Shown: positions 36,769 to 46,319, counted from the first letter of the stretch. The stretch is 64,000 bases of DNA from Cytobacillus oceanisediminis (GCF_004366035.1 NZ_SOEE01000010.1:124001-188000), one strand, 5' to 3'. Numbers and translations are program-made. Notes: a model not told the origin generated them from the letters alone.

Positions 36769-37892
36769 AGGTAATTATTGAAGAGATTAAACCTGTAATG
36801 GATACGGTTTTTAATCATTTGCACGAAAACCCGGAAGTGAGCTGGAGGGAATATAAAACCACTGAGTACTTGAAAGAATTCCTTGAATGCCGGGGATTCC
36901 AGGTTCAGCTGTTTGGGGATTGCACTGGTTTGGTTGTTGAAGTGGGTGAAGGGAGTCCATGCGTCGCGCTGAGAGCGGATATGGACGCACTTTGGCAGGA
37001 AGTGGACGGCAAGTTTCAGGCAAATCATTCGTGCGGACATGATGCCCACATGACAATGGGGGTTGGGGCCATGCTGCTGCTTCAAAAGGCAGGCCACCCT
37101 AAAAAAGGCAAACTGAAATTCATCTTCCAGCCGGCTGAAGAAAAGGGCACTGGTGCCTTGAAAATGATTGAGCATGGCGTGCTGGATGATGTGGATTATC
37201 TGTACGGTGTACATCTGAGGCCAATCCAGGAAATAAGGGATGGAGAAGCGTCTGCAGCCATATATCATGGAGCAGCAAGATTTGTGACCGGAGAAATTAT
37301 CGGGGAAGATGCCCATGGCGCCCGCCCGCACCTTGGGCAGAATGCCATCGAGATCGGTGCTTCTTTCATCCATGAAATCAAAAATATTCATTTGGATCCG
37401 ATGGTCCCGCACACGGCTAAGATGACCAAATTCCATGCCGGCAGTGACTCAGGCAATATCATTCCGGGAAAAGCTTCCTTTAGCCTGGATCTGAGGGCAC
37501 AAACAAATGAAGTCATAAATGCACTGGGAGAAAAGATTGAAACGATCACAGAGTATTTATCTAAGCTGTATGGAGTCAAGATCAGCCTTGAGACGAAAGC
37601 GAATGTGGCAGCAGCTGAAGTGGATGATGAAGCTCAGCACTTTCTGGAGAAGGCTATAGTTGATGTCCTGGGTGCTGGCCGATTAAAGGAGCCAATAGTG
37701 ACTTCTGGCGGGGAGGACTTCCATTTTTATACTCTCAAGAAGCCGAATATAAAGGCCACAATGCTCGGATTAGGCTGTGATTTAAAGCCGGGGCTGCATC
37801 ATCCGGACATGACGTTCAATCGGGAAGCGATATACTCGGGAATGGAAATACTGGCAAAAGCCGTCATGGCCACTTTGGAAAAGGAGGAGTGA
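36765..37892 (+). CDS. M20 family N-acyl-amino-acid amidohydrolase
   Basis: 375 residues, TTG start overlapping the regulator stop. Metal and catalytic marks: Cys-Gly-His-Asp-Ala-His near residue 88, QPAEE with the catalytic Glu near 124, HGARPH and GGEDFHFY near 320. The family removes acyl groups from amino acids. Placed with a GNAT and an N-acylamino-acid racemase it is best read as the L-specific desuccinylase (deacylase) of a D-amino-acid conversion pathway. Confidence 0.92.
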   Translation: MKVIIEEIKPVMDTVFNHLHENPEVSWREYKTTEYLKEFLECRGFQVQLFGDCTGLVVEVGEGSPCVALRADMDALWQEVDGKFQANHSCGHDAHMTMGVGAMLLLQKAGHPKKGKLKFIFQPAEEKGTGALKMIEHGVLDDVDYLYGVHLRPIQEIRDGEASAAIYHGAARFVTGEIIGEDAHGARPHLGQNAIEIGASFIHEIKNIHLDPMVPHTAKMTKFHAGSDSGNIIPGKASFSLDLRAQTNEVINALGEKIETITEYLSKLYGVKISLETKANVAAAEVDDEAQHFLEKAIVDVLGAGRLKEPIVTSGGEDFHFYTLKKPNIKATMLGLGCDLKPGLHHPDMTFNREAIYSGMEILAKAVMATLEKEE

Positions 37893-37894
37893 AG

Positions 37895-38716
37895 ATGGCT
37901 GCTGTGACAATGGATTTACGCATATTAAAGACAGCATCCGATATGGATCTTATTCAAAAGCTGGAGAAGACAATCTGGAATATGGCTCCCCTGCCGGTTC
38001 ATCAAACCATCACAGCTGCCCAGAACGGAGGGCTGCTGCTCGGGGCATTTATAGATGATAATCTTGTGGGATTCAGCTACGGATTTCCCGGTTTTCACAA
38101 GGGGAAAGGCTATTTATGCTCCCATATGCTGGGTATTCACCCTGACCACCAGGATAAGGGGATGGGGGCATTATTGAAGCAGAAGCAAAAAGAACTGGCT
38201 TCCGGTATGGGCTATGACCTGATCACCTGGACTTTTGATCCGCTTGAAAGCCGGAATGCTTACTTGAATCTTTCCAAGCTGAATGCGGTTTGCTCCACTT
38301 ATGTGGAGAATTGCTACGGAGATATGGATGACAGCCTGAATCATGGGCTGCCTACAGACCGTTTAAAGGCAGAATGGTGGATTACTAGTTCACATGTGGA
38401 GGAGCCATTGGGCATTGAAACAGCGACCGCACAGAATCCCTACGATTGGGGAATTTCAGAGGATGACTTTCCTGTTTTATTAAATACTGAATGGGATGCT
38501 GCTGTAGGTCCAGTGCTTGTTCCGGTTCCGGCAAACTTCCAGATGATTAAGAATAAGAACTTCGAGCTTGCGATCGATTGGCGCTTTAAAACAAGAAGGA
38601 TTTTTCAGGAGTTATTTTCTAAAGGGTACGCTATGGCAGGATTTCAAAAAGGGCTGGATGGCCGCCCTGTGCACTACTATGTATTAGTCCAGAGGAATCA
38701 GCTTAAACTCAACTAA
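37895..38716 (+). CDS. GNAT N-acyltransferase (probable N-succinyltransferase)
   Basis: About 273 residues, ATG 37895 after AAGGAGG. GNAT core near residues 60-110: LGIHPDHQDKGMGALLKQ with the acyl-CoA pyrophosphate loop. Members of this group neighbour N-acylamino-acid racemases and attach a succinyl group to D-amino acids. That role is inferred from neighbours; the GNAT fold itself is clear. Confidence 0.87.
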   Translation: MAAVTMDLRILKTASDMDLIQKLEKTIWNMAPLPVHQTITAAQNGGLLLGAFIDDNLVGFSYGFPGFHKGKGYLCSHMLGIHPDHQDKGMGALLKQKQKELASGMGYDLITWTFDPLESRNAYLNLSKLNAVCSTYVENCYGDMDDSLNHGLPTDRLKAEWWITSSHVEEPLGIETATAQNPYDWGISEDDFPVLLNTEWDAAVGPVLVPVPANFQMIKNKNFELAIDWRFKTRRIFQELFSKGYAMAGFQKGLDGRPVHYYVLVQRNQLKLN

Positions 38717-38737
38717 CAGGAAAAGGCGGGAATGAAC

Positions 38738-39844
38738 ATGAAAGTAACAGAAGTCGTATTGCGGCACATGAAGATGAGAATGAAAGCTCCATTTACAACA
38801 AGCTTCGGCACGTTTCAGGATAAAGAGTTTCTCTTGCTGGAAGCCAAGGACGAAAATGGTGTGAGCGGTTGGGGAGAATCTGTTGCCTTTCATTCACCAT
38901 GGTATAACGAAGAAACGCTGAAAACGAACTGGCATATGCTTGAGGATTTCATCATTCCGAATCTATTAAACAAAGAAATGCAGCATCCTGATGAAGTTTC
39001 GGAAACTCTTTCCTACATACGGAAAAACAATATGGCGAAATCAGCATTTGAAGGGGCGGTTTGGGAGTTATATGCCAAGCGGAAGGGAATCCCGCTTGCA
39101 AAGGCCCTCGGCGGAACAGCGAATGAGATTGAGGTTGGCATCAGCATCGGGATTCAGGATAGTGTTAATGACCTGGTGAACCTTATTAGTGAATATGTAG
39201 AGGAAGGCTATAAGCGCATCAAAGTGAAAATCAAGCCAGGCTGGGATGTTGAGGTCATGAGGGAAGTGAGAAATCATTTCCCGAGCATAGCACTTATGGC
39301 TGATGCAAATTCAGCATACACCCTTGAAGATATCGAACTATTAAAACAGCTGGATGAATTCGGGTTAATGATGATCGAGCAGCCGCTTGCATCTGATGAT
39401 ATTATCGATCATGCAGTACTTCAGAGAGAACTCAGAACGCCTGTCTGCCTCGATGAAAGCATTCATTCCTATGAAGATGCCCGCAAGGCGATTGAGCTGG
39501 GAAGCTGCAAAATTATTAATATCAAAATCGGCCGGGTCGGCGGGCTGACAGAATCCAGGAAAATTCATGATCTCTGCCAGGAACGGGGCATCCCGGTATG
39601 GTGCGGAGGCATGCTGGAATCGGGAATCGGAAGGGCACACAATATTGCCTTAACTACACTATCAAACTTCATTATGCCAGGGGACACAGCCGCATCATCC
39701 CGATACTGGGAGAAGGATCTGATAGACCCTGAAGTAACTGTTGAAGATGGAATGATCAAGGTTCCTGGAAAACCAGGTCTGGGATATGGACCAAATTATG
39801 AAACCCTTAAACAGTTTACTGTTTTTGAAAAAAGCTTTTCTTAA
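38738..39844 (+). CDS. N-acylamino-acid racemase / o-succinylbenzoate synthase family
   Basis: About 368 residues of the enolase superfamily, MenC/NAAAR branch. Catalytic Lys in KVKIKPG, metal ligands Asp in MADANSAY, Glu in IEQPL and Asp in LDESIH, second catalytic Lys in [10 protein letters not shown]. No men genes are nearby, so N-acylamino-acid racemization is favoured over menaquinone synthesis. With the flanking acyltransferase and hydrolase it can turn D- into L-amino acids. Confidence 0.93.
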   Translation: MKVTEVVLRHMKMRMKAPFTTSFGTFQDKEFLLLEAKDENGVSGWGESVAFHSPWYNEETLKTNWHMLEDFIIPNLLNKEMQHPDEVSETLSYIRKNNMAKSAFEGAVWELYAKRKGIPLAKALGGTANEIEVGISIGIQDSVNDLVNLISEYVEEGYKRIKVKIKPGWDVEVMREVRNHFPSIALMADANSAYTLEDIELLKQLDEFGLMMIEQPLASDDIIDHAVLQRELRTPVCLDESIHSYEDARKAIELGSCKIINIKIGRVGGLTESRKIHDLCQERGIPVWCGGMLESGIGRAHNIALTTLSNFIMPGDTAASSRYWEKDLIDPEVTVEDGMIKVPGKPGLGYGPNYETLKQFTVFEKSFS

Positions 39845-39874
39845 GGGAGAAAGAATTCTCTCTTTCCCTTTTAA
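39843..39874 (+). terminator. Terminator after the racemase gene
   Basis: 12-bp stem with one mismatch followed by TTTT. It partly separates the transporter gene downstream from the salvage genes. Confidence 0.75.
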
Positions 39875-39916
39875 GAAAAGTTGTCAAAAAATTCAAATAT
39901 CTAAAGGGGGATCATA

Positions 39917-41002
39917 ATGAAAAAGAGTATTCAGATTGCTGGTGCTTTTATCGGGGTCATAGTCGGAGCGGGCTTTGCTTCGGGCCAGGAAATTTTGCAG
40001 TTTTTTACCGGCTTTGGCTGGATGGGGATAGGCGGTGCCATTCTGGCGACCATTTTCTTTGCTTTTCTGGGGATGAACTTAACACAGCTTGGAAGCCGTC
40101 TGCAGACAGATTCCCATAAAGATGTCATTTACCATATTTGCGGCAGATATCTTGGCATGGCGGTTGACTTCATCATTACCTTCTTCCTTTTTGGAGTGGC
40201 CGCTGTCATGCTTGCCGGATCGGGATCCATTTTTGAAGAGCAATTCGGGATTCCAAGCATGGCCGGCAATGTCATTATGGCTATATTAACGATCCTGACC
40301 GTTTGCCTGAATATCCAGAAAGTGATTTCGATTATCAGCCTGGTCACTCCATTTCTTTTAGTAATGGTAATTATCATTGGCGGTTATGCCCTAAGCACGA
40401 TGGGGGTGGATTTATCAGAGGTACAGAAACTGGCGGAAAGCCAGACCCCTGCTGCTTCCAACTGGTTCATGGGCGGACTATTATATGTTTCCTACAATAT
40501 TGCGGCTGGTGCTGCGATGCTGGCTGTCATGGGCGGAACCACTACAGATGAAAAGCAGGCAGGAATGGGAGGCATCCTTGGCGGTGCCGGTTTGGGAATT
40601 CTTATCTTAATTATCAATGCAGCTATGCTTGTAAAAATGGATATTGTGGGTGGCTCTGAGATGCCGATTCTTGCACTTGCCAATGAAATTTCACCGGTGT
40701 TTGGGTTATTGATGTTCGTTGTACTTCTTGGTATGATCTATAACACCGCTGTTGGTATGCTGTATGCCTTCACGGCCAGGATCGTGAAAAGGGAAAATCC
40801 TAAATTCAATCTATTTGCTGTATTATTTGGTGCAGCAGCGTTTGGAGCCAGTTTCGCAGGCTTCATTACGCTGGTAGGAACGGTTTATCCTTTGATGGGC
40901 TATTTAGGATTTACGCTTATTGCGGCGATTGTGCTTGCATGGCTGAGGGGGAAGCGGAAGGCTGCTGGGAGTATGGGTAATAGAGTTGCTTTTAAACAGT
41001 AG
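39917..41002 (+). CDS. YkvI family membrane transporter
   Basis: 361 residues with ten to eleven membrane segments and a LeuT-like fold; AGAFIGVIVGAGFASGQEIL at the start is the family signature. Good GGGGG site. Amino-acid transport is likely from the fold and from the D-amino-acid genes just upstream. Own terminator at the end; a promoter between 39875 and 39916 was not identified. Confidence 0.85.
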   Translation: MKKSIQIAGAFIGVIVGAGFASGQEILQFFTGFGWMGIGGAILATIFFAFLGMNLTQLGSRLQTDSHKDVIYHICGRYLGMAVDFIITFFLFGVAAVMLAGSGSIFEEQFGIPSMAGNVIMAILTILTVCLNIQKVISIISLVTPFLLVMVIIIGGYALSTMGVDLSEVQKLAESQTPAASNWFMGGLLYVSYNIAAGAAMLAVMGGTTTDEKQAGMGGILGGAGLGILILIINAAMLVKMDIVGGSEMPILALANEISPVFGLLMFVVLLGMIYNTAVGMLYAFTARIVKRENPKFNLFAVLFGAAAFGASFAGFITLVGTVYPLMGYLGFTLIAAIVLAWLRGKRKAAGSMGNRVAFKQ

Positions 41003-41020
41003 AAACTTTACTGATTCTTT

Positions 41021-41048
41021 AGAAAGCTCAGTTCTCCTGAGCTTTCTA
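41021..41048 (+). terminator. Terminator after ykvI-like gene
   Basis: Perfect 11-bp stem (41021-41031 and 41037-41047), TTCTC loop. Confidence 0.85.
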
Positions 41049-41093
41049 TACATTCTCACCTCATGGTTGTCTTACTGGATGGCATCCTATTCC

Positions 41094-41594
41094 TTAATAA
41101 AGATTGTATTCTCCACTCTCCGGTCCGCTTCCAGCTGAAGGAAAAGATACCCCCATCCCACGCAAAGCCTCTTTAGCTTGTGTCAGGTAATTTTCTGCCT
41201 GGTCCTGCCATCTGATGATCAAGCTCATAAACGCCTTATACTCAGGACCTGCATTTCCCTCCATGGTTTTTAGTCCTTCACGCACCTTTTTATCCTGATT
41301 TTCCGCATTCACGATGCAAGCTGCCAGTGTAGCGATAATCGTTTGCCTCTGCTCACCGTTCACAAGTCTATGGGCACATCCGACAGTGGTTACGCGGTGA
41401 TACGAAGCCGGAACGAGGTGATTGTGCATTTCTGTATTTCCTTTTAAATCTTTGGTCTCAGGAATATGAAAAAGCTCAGAACTCATGGAACAAACCATTT
41501 CTTCAGCATATAAACTTTGCTGCAGCAGCGTTAAAATATCTCCCCAGCCAGTTGCCCGATAATATGGATAATAATAAGGATTCAATCGAACCAT
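41094..41594 (-). CDS. Hypothetical helical protein with Tyr-rich start
   Basis: 166 residues. N-terminus NPYYYPYYR, then a mainly helical domain with several His and Glu that suggest a four-helix bundle (QQSLYAEEMVCSMSSELFHI, then NAENQDKKVREGLK). Tail is Gly/Ser rich. AAGGAGATGG site. Tyr-rich starts are common in spore-coat-associated proteins of Bacillus, but the family is not recognised. Confidence 0.7.
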   Translation of the reverse strand: MVRLNPYYYPYYRATGWGDILTLLQQSLYAEEMVCSMSSELFHIPETKDLKGNTEMHNHLVPASYHRVTTVGCAHRLVNGEQRQTIIATLAACIVNAENQDKKVREGLKTMEGNAGPEYKAFMSLIIRWQDQAENYLTQAKEALRGMGVSFPSAGSGPESGEYNLY

Positions 41595-41696
41595 CTCCTT
41601 TTATGGATATTGGAACCCCATCATTATAGATATGTTTGTTAAGCGGTTGTCATGTCATCCTGGGAGGTGGCGGCCAGTCCAAATTAAGTTTATCTT

Positions 41697-43043
41697 TTAG
41701 AGATAAGAATGGGCTAACGCACGAATCCCGTCCCCGATCTTCTTCACTCCAACTGCAATTTTCCGGTCCTCCACCTGAGAGACACTTAATCGAATTCTAT
41801 TTTCCTTTAGATATTCTGGAAGATACATTGGTGCAGCATCCTGAACGAATACATTTTTCTTTTGGAGATGCTTCACAAGATGCTTTGCTTTCATTCTGCC
41901 CGGGAGGACAACTGTCGAATAGAATCCCGAATCCCCGCCAGTAAATGAAGTATTGGGAGGCAAATGCTCCAGGTATGCCTTTTTGAGGATGCTACCTTTC
42001 TTTTTGTATTGCCGCCGGAGTTTTTCAATATGGGCTTTAAACATACCGCTGCTCAAGTAAATCTCAAGTGCCCCCTGTGTGAGGACAGGTGTGTGGACGT
42101 CCGCTGCAAATTTGGCCTGTGTAAAGCTTTTCATTAAGGCTTCTGGAAGAACGGCCAATCCTAATCGCAGGCCTGGCAGCAAAACTTTCGAAAAGCTTTT
42201 TGTGTAAATGACTCTTCCGGAAGAATCATAGGCAAACATTGGATGTGCCTTTTTTCTTGTATCAAGATCTCCCATATAGTCATCCTCCACTATGTAGACA
42301 TCATATTTCTGAGCAAGATCGACCATATCCTTTTTTTCCTGGTTGGAGTAGCTGCAGCCTGTAGGGTTTTGAAATCTGGAAACAGTGTAGAAAAACTTGA
42401 TGTTTCTCTCTCTGAATACCTTTTCTAAGTAATTGAGATCAATGCCTTTCTGATTCACCTCTATGCCAATAGGCTTCAAGCCACGAGAGGTAATGGAATC
42501 TATGAAACTGAAGTGGGTTGGCTGTTCAACACAGATCCCGTTTTTATTATTGGGAAAAGGCAGTGAGACTAGGAGATCCAGTGCCTGCTGGGAACCTGAT
42601 ACAACAGCAATTCTTTCAGGCGGAGCAAAAACCTGCAGATCCTGTAGCTGAGCTGAAAGCTGTTGCCGAAGGCTGGGTAAACCAAGGGGATGGGAATACT
42701 GAAACATTTCCTCTTTATAAAGCTCAATTGCCTGATTCATACAATGCTGGTAATCACGGTATGGCATTTTGCTTTTATCCGGTCCTGCTGAGACAAAGTC
42801 AATGATCATAGGTTTTTGTTTTTTGGGCATATCAGTACCTACCGCAAAATAGCCGCTTTTTGGCACAGAGTAAATAAGATGTGCCTTTTCCAATTCACTG
42901 TAAGCTTTCATTACTGTGTTAATGCTGCAGTTGAACTCTTTGGCAAACCTGCGGATGGAAGGGAGCTTTCCTCCGGCTTTCAAGCGTTTATCATCTAATC
43001 TGGATTGGATTTCTACTATGATTTCATCATATTTATTGCCCAT
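41697..43043 (-). CDS. MocR/GabR-type PLP-dependent regulator
   Basis: 448 residues. N-terminal GntR winged helix (GGKLPSIRRFAKEFNCSINTVMKAY, about 22-46) and a fold-type I aminotransferase-like domain with the PLP-lysine in YTKSFSKVLLPG. MocR regulators use PLP to sense amino acids or vitamers. The gene diverges from a class D beta-lactamase gene with an operator-like inverted repeat between, so it may control itself or that gene. Confidence 0.93.
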   Translation of the reverse strand: MGNKYDEIIVEIQSRLDDKRLKAGGKLPSIRRFAKEFNCSINTVMKAYSELEKAHLIYSVPKSGYFAVGTDMPKKQKPMIIDFVSAGPDKSKMPYRDYQHCMNQAIELYKEEMFQYSHPLGLPSLRQQLSAQLQDLQVFAPPERIAVVSGSQQALDLLVSLPFPNNKNGICVEQPTHFSFIDSITSRGLKPIGIEVNQKGIDLNYLEKVFRERNIKFFYTVSRFQNPTGCSYSNQEKKDMVDLAQKYDVYIVEDDYMGDLDTRKKAHPMFAYDSSGRVIYTKSFSKVLLPGLRLGLAVLPEALMKSFTQAKFAADVHTPVLTQGALEIYLSSGMFKAHIEKLRRQYKKKGSILKKAYLEHLPPNTSFTGGDSGFYSTVVLPGRMKAKHLVKHLQKKNVFVQDAAPMYLPEYLKENRIRLSVSQVEDRKIAVGVKKIGDGIRALAHSYL

Positions 43044-43068
43044 GAATACATTCCTCTCGTGGATTTGT

Positions 43069-43108
43069 ATGGGTACAGATGGACAAAACAGTTCTTTTCT
43101 GTATCCAT
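43069..43108. promoter_or_regulatory. Operator-like inverted repeat for the MocR protein
   Basis: Arms ATGGGTACAGA (43069) and TCTGTATCCAT (43098) match in 10 of 11 positions with an 18-bp spacer. It lies between the divergent MocR and beta-lactamase genes. The GGTAC-type half is like sites of this regulator class. Confidence 0.65.
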
Positions 43109-43188
43109 CATGCTGTTTATAGTATAAGGGACAAATACAAGAGCTGACATCATGACTGAAATCCTATTTTATGAAGGGGGAAAAGTAG

Positions 43189-43986
43189 ATGAAGTGGATG
43201 AGAAGAGCGGGAATTGCGGCCATTTTCATGTTATTGCTGCTGACGGGTACTGGTGCTGAGGCATTAGGCGGAAAGGAAAACACAAAGCATCTGCCCATTG
43301 AAGAAGCTTTTGCAGGAACAGAGGGCACTATGGTTCTCAAAAATCTTAAGAATGACAAGGTTTATATCTACAACAAGGAGAGGAGCAAAGAGAGGCTGAC
43401 GCCTGAATCAACCTTTAAAGTCGCCAATGCCCTAATCGGACTGGAGACTGCCGCTGTAAGAGATGAATATGAAGTGAAAAGATGGGATGGAGTTGAGCGG
43501 GAATTCGACAGCTGGAACCGGGACCATTCGCTGGCTTCTGCCATAAGGGAATCAGCTATATGGTTTTACCAGGACCTGGCGAGAACGATTGGTGAAAAGA
43601 ATATGCAGGATTACGTTTCAAAAATTCAGTACGGAAACCAGGACATATCAGGAGGAATCGATGCCTTTTGGCTGGACAGCAGCCTGAAAATTTCCGCAGC
43701 AGAGCAAGCTGATTTTATCGAAAAACTGGTTGAAGAAGACTTGCCTTTTTCACAAAAGAACCAAAAGACAGTCAAACGTATGATGATTCAGGATGAACAG
43801 GATCAGTTCATCCTGCATGGCAAAACAGGGACAAGGCTGTCTGACATGGGACTGGGCTGGTACGTTGGCTTTATTGAAACAGAGAAAGGCTCATGGGTGT
43901 TTTCGGTTAATATTGATGGAACAGGTACCGAGGCAAAAAATATTGCTGCGGAAGTGCTGAAGGAGAAAAAAATCATGAAAGACTGA
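43189..43986 (+). CDS. Class D beta-lactamase
   Basis: 265 residues, secreted (signal peptide about 1-26). All class D motifs are present in order: STFK with Ser74 and Lys77, SAI at 122 in place of SxV, YGN at 148-150 and KTG at 212-214. The Trp in the FWLDSSLKIS omega-loop region fits too. It opens the beta-lactam ring through the acyl-serine. Bacillus class D enzymes often act on penicillins only weakly, so a resistance effect is not certain. Confidence 0.93.
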   Translation: MKWMRRAGIAAIFMLLLLTGTGAEALGGKENTKHLPIEEAFAGTEGTMVLKNLKNDKVYIYNKERSKERLTPESTFKVANALIGLETAAVRDEYEVKRWDGVEREFDSWNRDHSLASAIRESAIWFYQDLARTIGEKNMQDYVSKIQYGNQDISGGIDAFWLDSSLKISAAEQADFIEKLVEEDLPFSQKNQKTVKRMMIQDEQDQFILHGKTGTRLSDMGLGWYVGFIETEKGSWVFSVNIDGTGTEAKNIAAEVLKEKKIMKD

Positions 43987-43998
43987 TGTTAGCGGATC

Positions 43999-44038
43999 CA
44001 GTGAAGGAAGGCATGTTCATTGTTTCCCTCACTGGACT
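43999..44038. terminator. Terminator between convergent genes
   Basis: Stem CCAGTGA/TCACTGG extended by GGAA/TTTCC, overlapping the last codons of the minus-strand lipoprotein gene. Confidence 0.65.
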
Positions 44039-44493
44039 TCAGCTGCAAATGTAAAAGAGGCTTTCCCATTTGGCCATTCTGCTAAGACTTCATAAATATA
44101 ATTGCCTTTACTTGAAGGTACAGTGATTTGATGATCCTCCAGCTTGATTTCTTTTTCTTTCCCTGTTTCATTCCATAAGTACACTTTAATAACCGGTTCA
44201 TCTTCAATCTTAATCCTAACTTTTTGGTCTGGTTTTATCATAATAGGTGTTATATGATCTGCCATCTGATTCGGTGATGCGTGATCTGTTGTCACAGTTT
44301 CCGTTTCCAGCCCTTTTTTTCTGACCCACTGTTCATTTCCTTTTTCCATTTGATAATCTGTTCCGTCCACTTCGGCAACCGCATTCATCGATGGAGGGAA
44401 TTCAGCTTCTTCCCCAGCGTTAGTTGAGCATCCAATCATTATTATAAAAAGGGAATAAGTTAAACTCGCTTTTAACAATCGTTTTAAGCCCAA
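44029..44493 (-). CDS. Small lipoprotein of unknown function
   Basis: 154 residues; signal peptide with lipobox MIGC (Cys22), then a beta-rich domain. The second half (KPDQKVRIKIEDEPVIKVYLWNE...) looks like an Ig-like fold. No family recognised. Single-gene unit, convergent with the beta-lactamase gene. Confidence 0.75.
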   Translation of the reverse strand: MGLKRLLKASLTYSLFIIMIGCSTNAGEEAEFPPSMNAVAEVDGTDYQMEKGNEQWVRKKGLETETVTTDHASPNQMADHITPIMIKPDQKVRIKIEDEPVIKVYLWNETGKEKEIKLEDHQITVPSSKGNYIYEVLAEWPNGKASFTFAAEVQ

Positions 44494-44604
44494 ATTGCCA
44501 CCCGCCTTTTTAGAGAACCTTATTAAAAACAGTTTAACCGAAAGAGGAAAAATTGCATATATGCGGAATTAATATAGGTACTGTCAATAGAAAGGAATCC
44601 TGAA

Positions 44605-45012
44605 ATGACCCAAAATATATCCTTAATCCGTTCATCGAAATTACCGTCAATTGATTATGCTTATGCATCCTATGTTCCTTCCGAAATGGACCTGTTTTTT
44701 ATGGCGGGAGCCTGCCCCCTTGATGCAACTGGCAGAGTGCCTGAGCAAAGCGGATATGAAGAACAGGCCAAGCTTTGTGTTGATAACTTGAAGTCAGCAT
44801 TAAAGGAATGCGGTGCAGAATTAAAGGATGTGGCTTATACAAGAGTCCTCGTTGCATCCTCAGACCAGTCAGATTTGGTGACAGCCTGGCAGGCAGTTAG
44901 AGAAGAATTCGGCTCACATGATGTTCCAAGTACATTGTCCGGTGTAACCGTTTTGGGATATAGCGGTCAAGTAGTTGAGATAGAAGCGGTTGCGGCTTTA
45001 TCCAAAGAATAA
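44605..45012 (+). CDS. RidA family protein (YjgF/UK114)
   Basis: 135 residues. RidA-type fold; FMAGACPLDATG and the Arg in AYTRVLVAS fit a RidA subgroup, although the start is longer than usual. The archetype hydrolyses reactive enamines and imines from PLP enzymes. Start has AAAGGAATCC. Stand-alone gene with a strong terminator. Confidence 0.88.
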   Translation: MTQNISLIRSSKLPSIDYAYASYVPSEMDLFFMAGACPLDATGRVPEQSGYEEQAKLCVDNLKSALKECGAELKDVAYTRVLVASSDQSDLVTAWQAVREEFGSHDVPSTLSGVTVLGYSGQVVEIEAVAALSKE

Positions 45013-45032
45013 AAAAAACTCTATTATGCCGA

Positions 45033-45070
45033 AAAAAATGCTCTAAGAGCTGTTCTTAGAGCATTTTTTT
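45033..45070. terminator. Bidirectional terminator
   Basis: Long nearly perfect stem (AATGCTCTAAGA/TCTTAGAGCATT) with an A-run before and T-run after. The 200 bp that follow (45071-45273) hold nothing recognised. Confidence 0.9.
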
Positions 45071-45273
45071 GGTATAAGTTCTGGAATTGAACATTCTTTA
45101 ATTATTAGGGTTGTTTCTATTCACAGATTGCGGCTGTTGTTCAAGCCATCTATGCTTAACCTAAATTTTATAGCAAAGGGCACCTGCTTGGAATATTTAG
45201 TACCAATCTATCTAAATAAGAAACTTCTATATTTTAATTCAAGCCATCTTTTTCCATTATAAAACCTCACTTC

Positions 45274-46143
45274 CTATTTGTTTATACCGATCAGAATATC
45301 TGCATCTAACGTTACATGACTGCTGTTCCTGCTAATAAAAGAGTGAATGGCAGCCTGATTGGAATCCCAGGAAAGGGGAGACATCTGGGCTAAATACGGA
45401 AGTTTGCTTTCGTCCATTTTTCTTTCATCCGTCACATGAATCGTGTCGGTTAGGGTAAAATGCTTTCTAAAAAGGGAAACGATCTCATCATTTTTATATA
45501 AATTTTTTTCATTGCTTCCATAAAGGGAATTCCGCATTTCCTTTAAATGCCCTGTGCGCGGAACCGCCTTTATGATGAGCCCTTTTGAGGACAAAATTCT
45601 CTTAAATTCCTTGTAATTTGAAGGAGAGAAGAGATTCAGAATCATATTGAAGGACTGATCTGCTAAAGGAGATCTCGCCAGATCCCCTACAAGCCATATT
45701 TCATCTTTGTAATTTTTCGCAGCCTGTTCAATCCCGGCTTTCGAAATATCCACACCGACACCTGTCATCGTTCCAACCCTGGAATTCTCTAATATCTTTT
45801 TCAGATGCGAACCTTCACCGCATCCTGCATCAAGCATTAAGGATGGGGTGCTGGAATTTGTGAAATAGTCATGAATCACGGTTGAAATTTTATCATGAAG
45901 GGGATCAAACAGTTCACTTTCCATGATAATTTTCTCTCTGGCTTTATATAAGGTTTTGCTGTAGCGGCTCTTGGCAGAATGATTAAGCATGTTCACATAT
46001 CCATGCTTTGAAATATCATAGGTATGCCTGTTCGAACATAGGAGGCTTTTATATTGAACAAGCTTCAATGATTCTTTACAGAGAGGGCATCTTAGAGAAT
46101 TACTGAACGTCCTAAACTTTGCAGCGATTGTTTGATTTACCAT
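45274..46143 (-). CDS. rlmA: RlmA-type 23S rRNA (guanine-N1) methyltransferase
   Basis: About 289 residues from ATG 46143 (AAAGGAAGAG site); the open frame reaches 46215. N-terminal zinc ribbon CPLC...C...H, then a Rossmann methyltransferase core with DAGCGEG for AdoMet and NLFSPSN. RlmA enzymes methylate G745 or G748 in helix 35 of 23S rRNA; the G748 type gives resistance to some macrolides. Two intrinsic terminators lie in its leader, which suggests control by attenuation. Confidence 0.9.
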   Translation of the reverse strand: MVNQTIAAKFRTFSNSLRCPLCKESLKLVQYKSLLCSNRHTYDISKHGYVNMLNHSAKSRYSKTLYKAREKIIMESELFDPLHDKISTVIHDYFTNSSTPSLMLDAGCGEGSHLKKILENSRVGTMTGVGVDISKAGIEQAAKNYKDEIWLVGDLARSPLADQSFNMILNLFSPSNYKEFKRILSSKGLIIKAVPRTGHLKEMRNSLYGSNEKNLYKNDEIVSLFRKHFTLTDTIHVTDERKMDESKLPYLAQMSPLSWDSNQAAIHSFISRNSSHVTLDADILIGINK

Positions 46144-46162
46144 GTTTTCTCTTCCTTTCAAC

Positions 46163-46191
46163 AAAAAAATCACAGGCATCTGCCTGTGATT
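46163..46191 (-). terminator. Leader terminator just before rlmA
   Basis: Perfect 11-bp stem (46168-46178 and 46181-46191) with a tight 2-base centre and T-run on the minus strand, ending 20 bp before the rlmA start. No gene lies immediately upstream on that strand, so it acts in the rlmA leader, probably as an attenuator. Confidence 0.8.
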
Positions 46192-46288
46192 CAGAGTAAA
46201 GGGAAGAAGCCCCATCCTAATTCGGCTGGGCTAATCAGAGCCGTCAGCTAATAAACCTTCCTGTTTCATGGAAGAGTTTAAGAGATAT

Positions 46289-46319
46289 AAAAAAAGAAAG
46301 GCAAAAACCATGCCTTTCT
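46289..46319 (-). terminator. Second, upstream leader terminator of rlmA
   Basis: Stem GAAAGGCA/TGCCTTTC (8 bp) followed on the minus strand by seven T residues. A further hairpin (TGCCAA/TTGGCA) precedes it. Between the two terminators runs a possible 26-codon leader frame starting ATG 46312 on the minus strand. Bases 46320-46628 hold no convincing gene. Confidence 0.65.

Noticed and set aside
36744..37436. 230-codon minus-strand ORF inside the M20 gene
   Set aside because: Long, but antisense to a gene with all M20 motifs; it has no family features of its own.
38738..39844. MenC of menaquinone synthesis
   Set aside because: No other men gene nearby and a deacylase plus GNAT in the same operon favour N-acylamino-acid racemase, although dual activity is possible.
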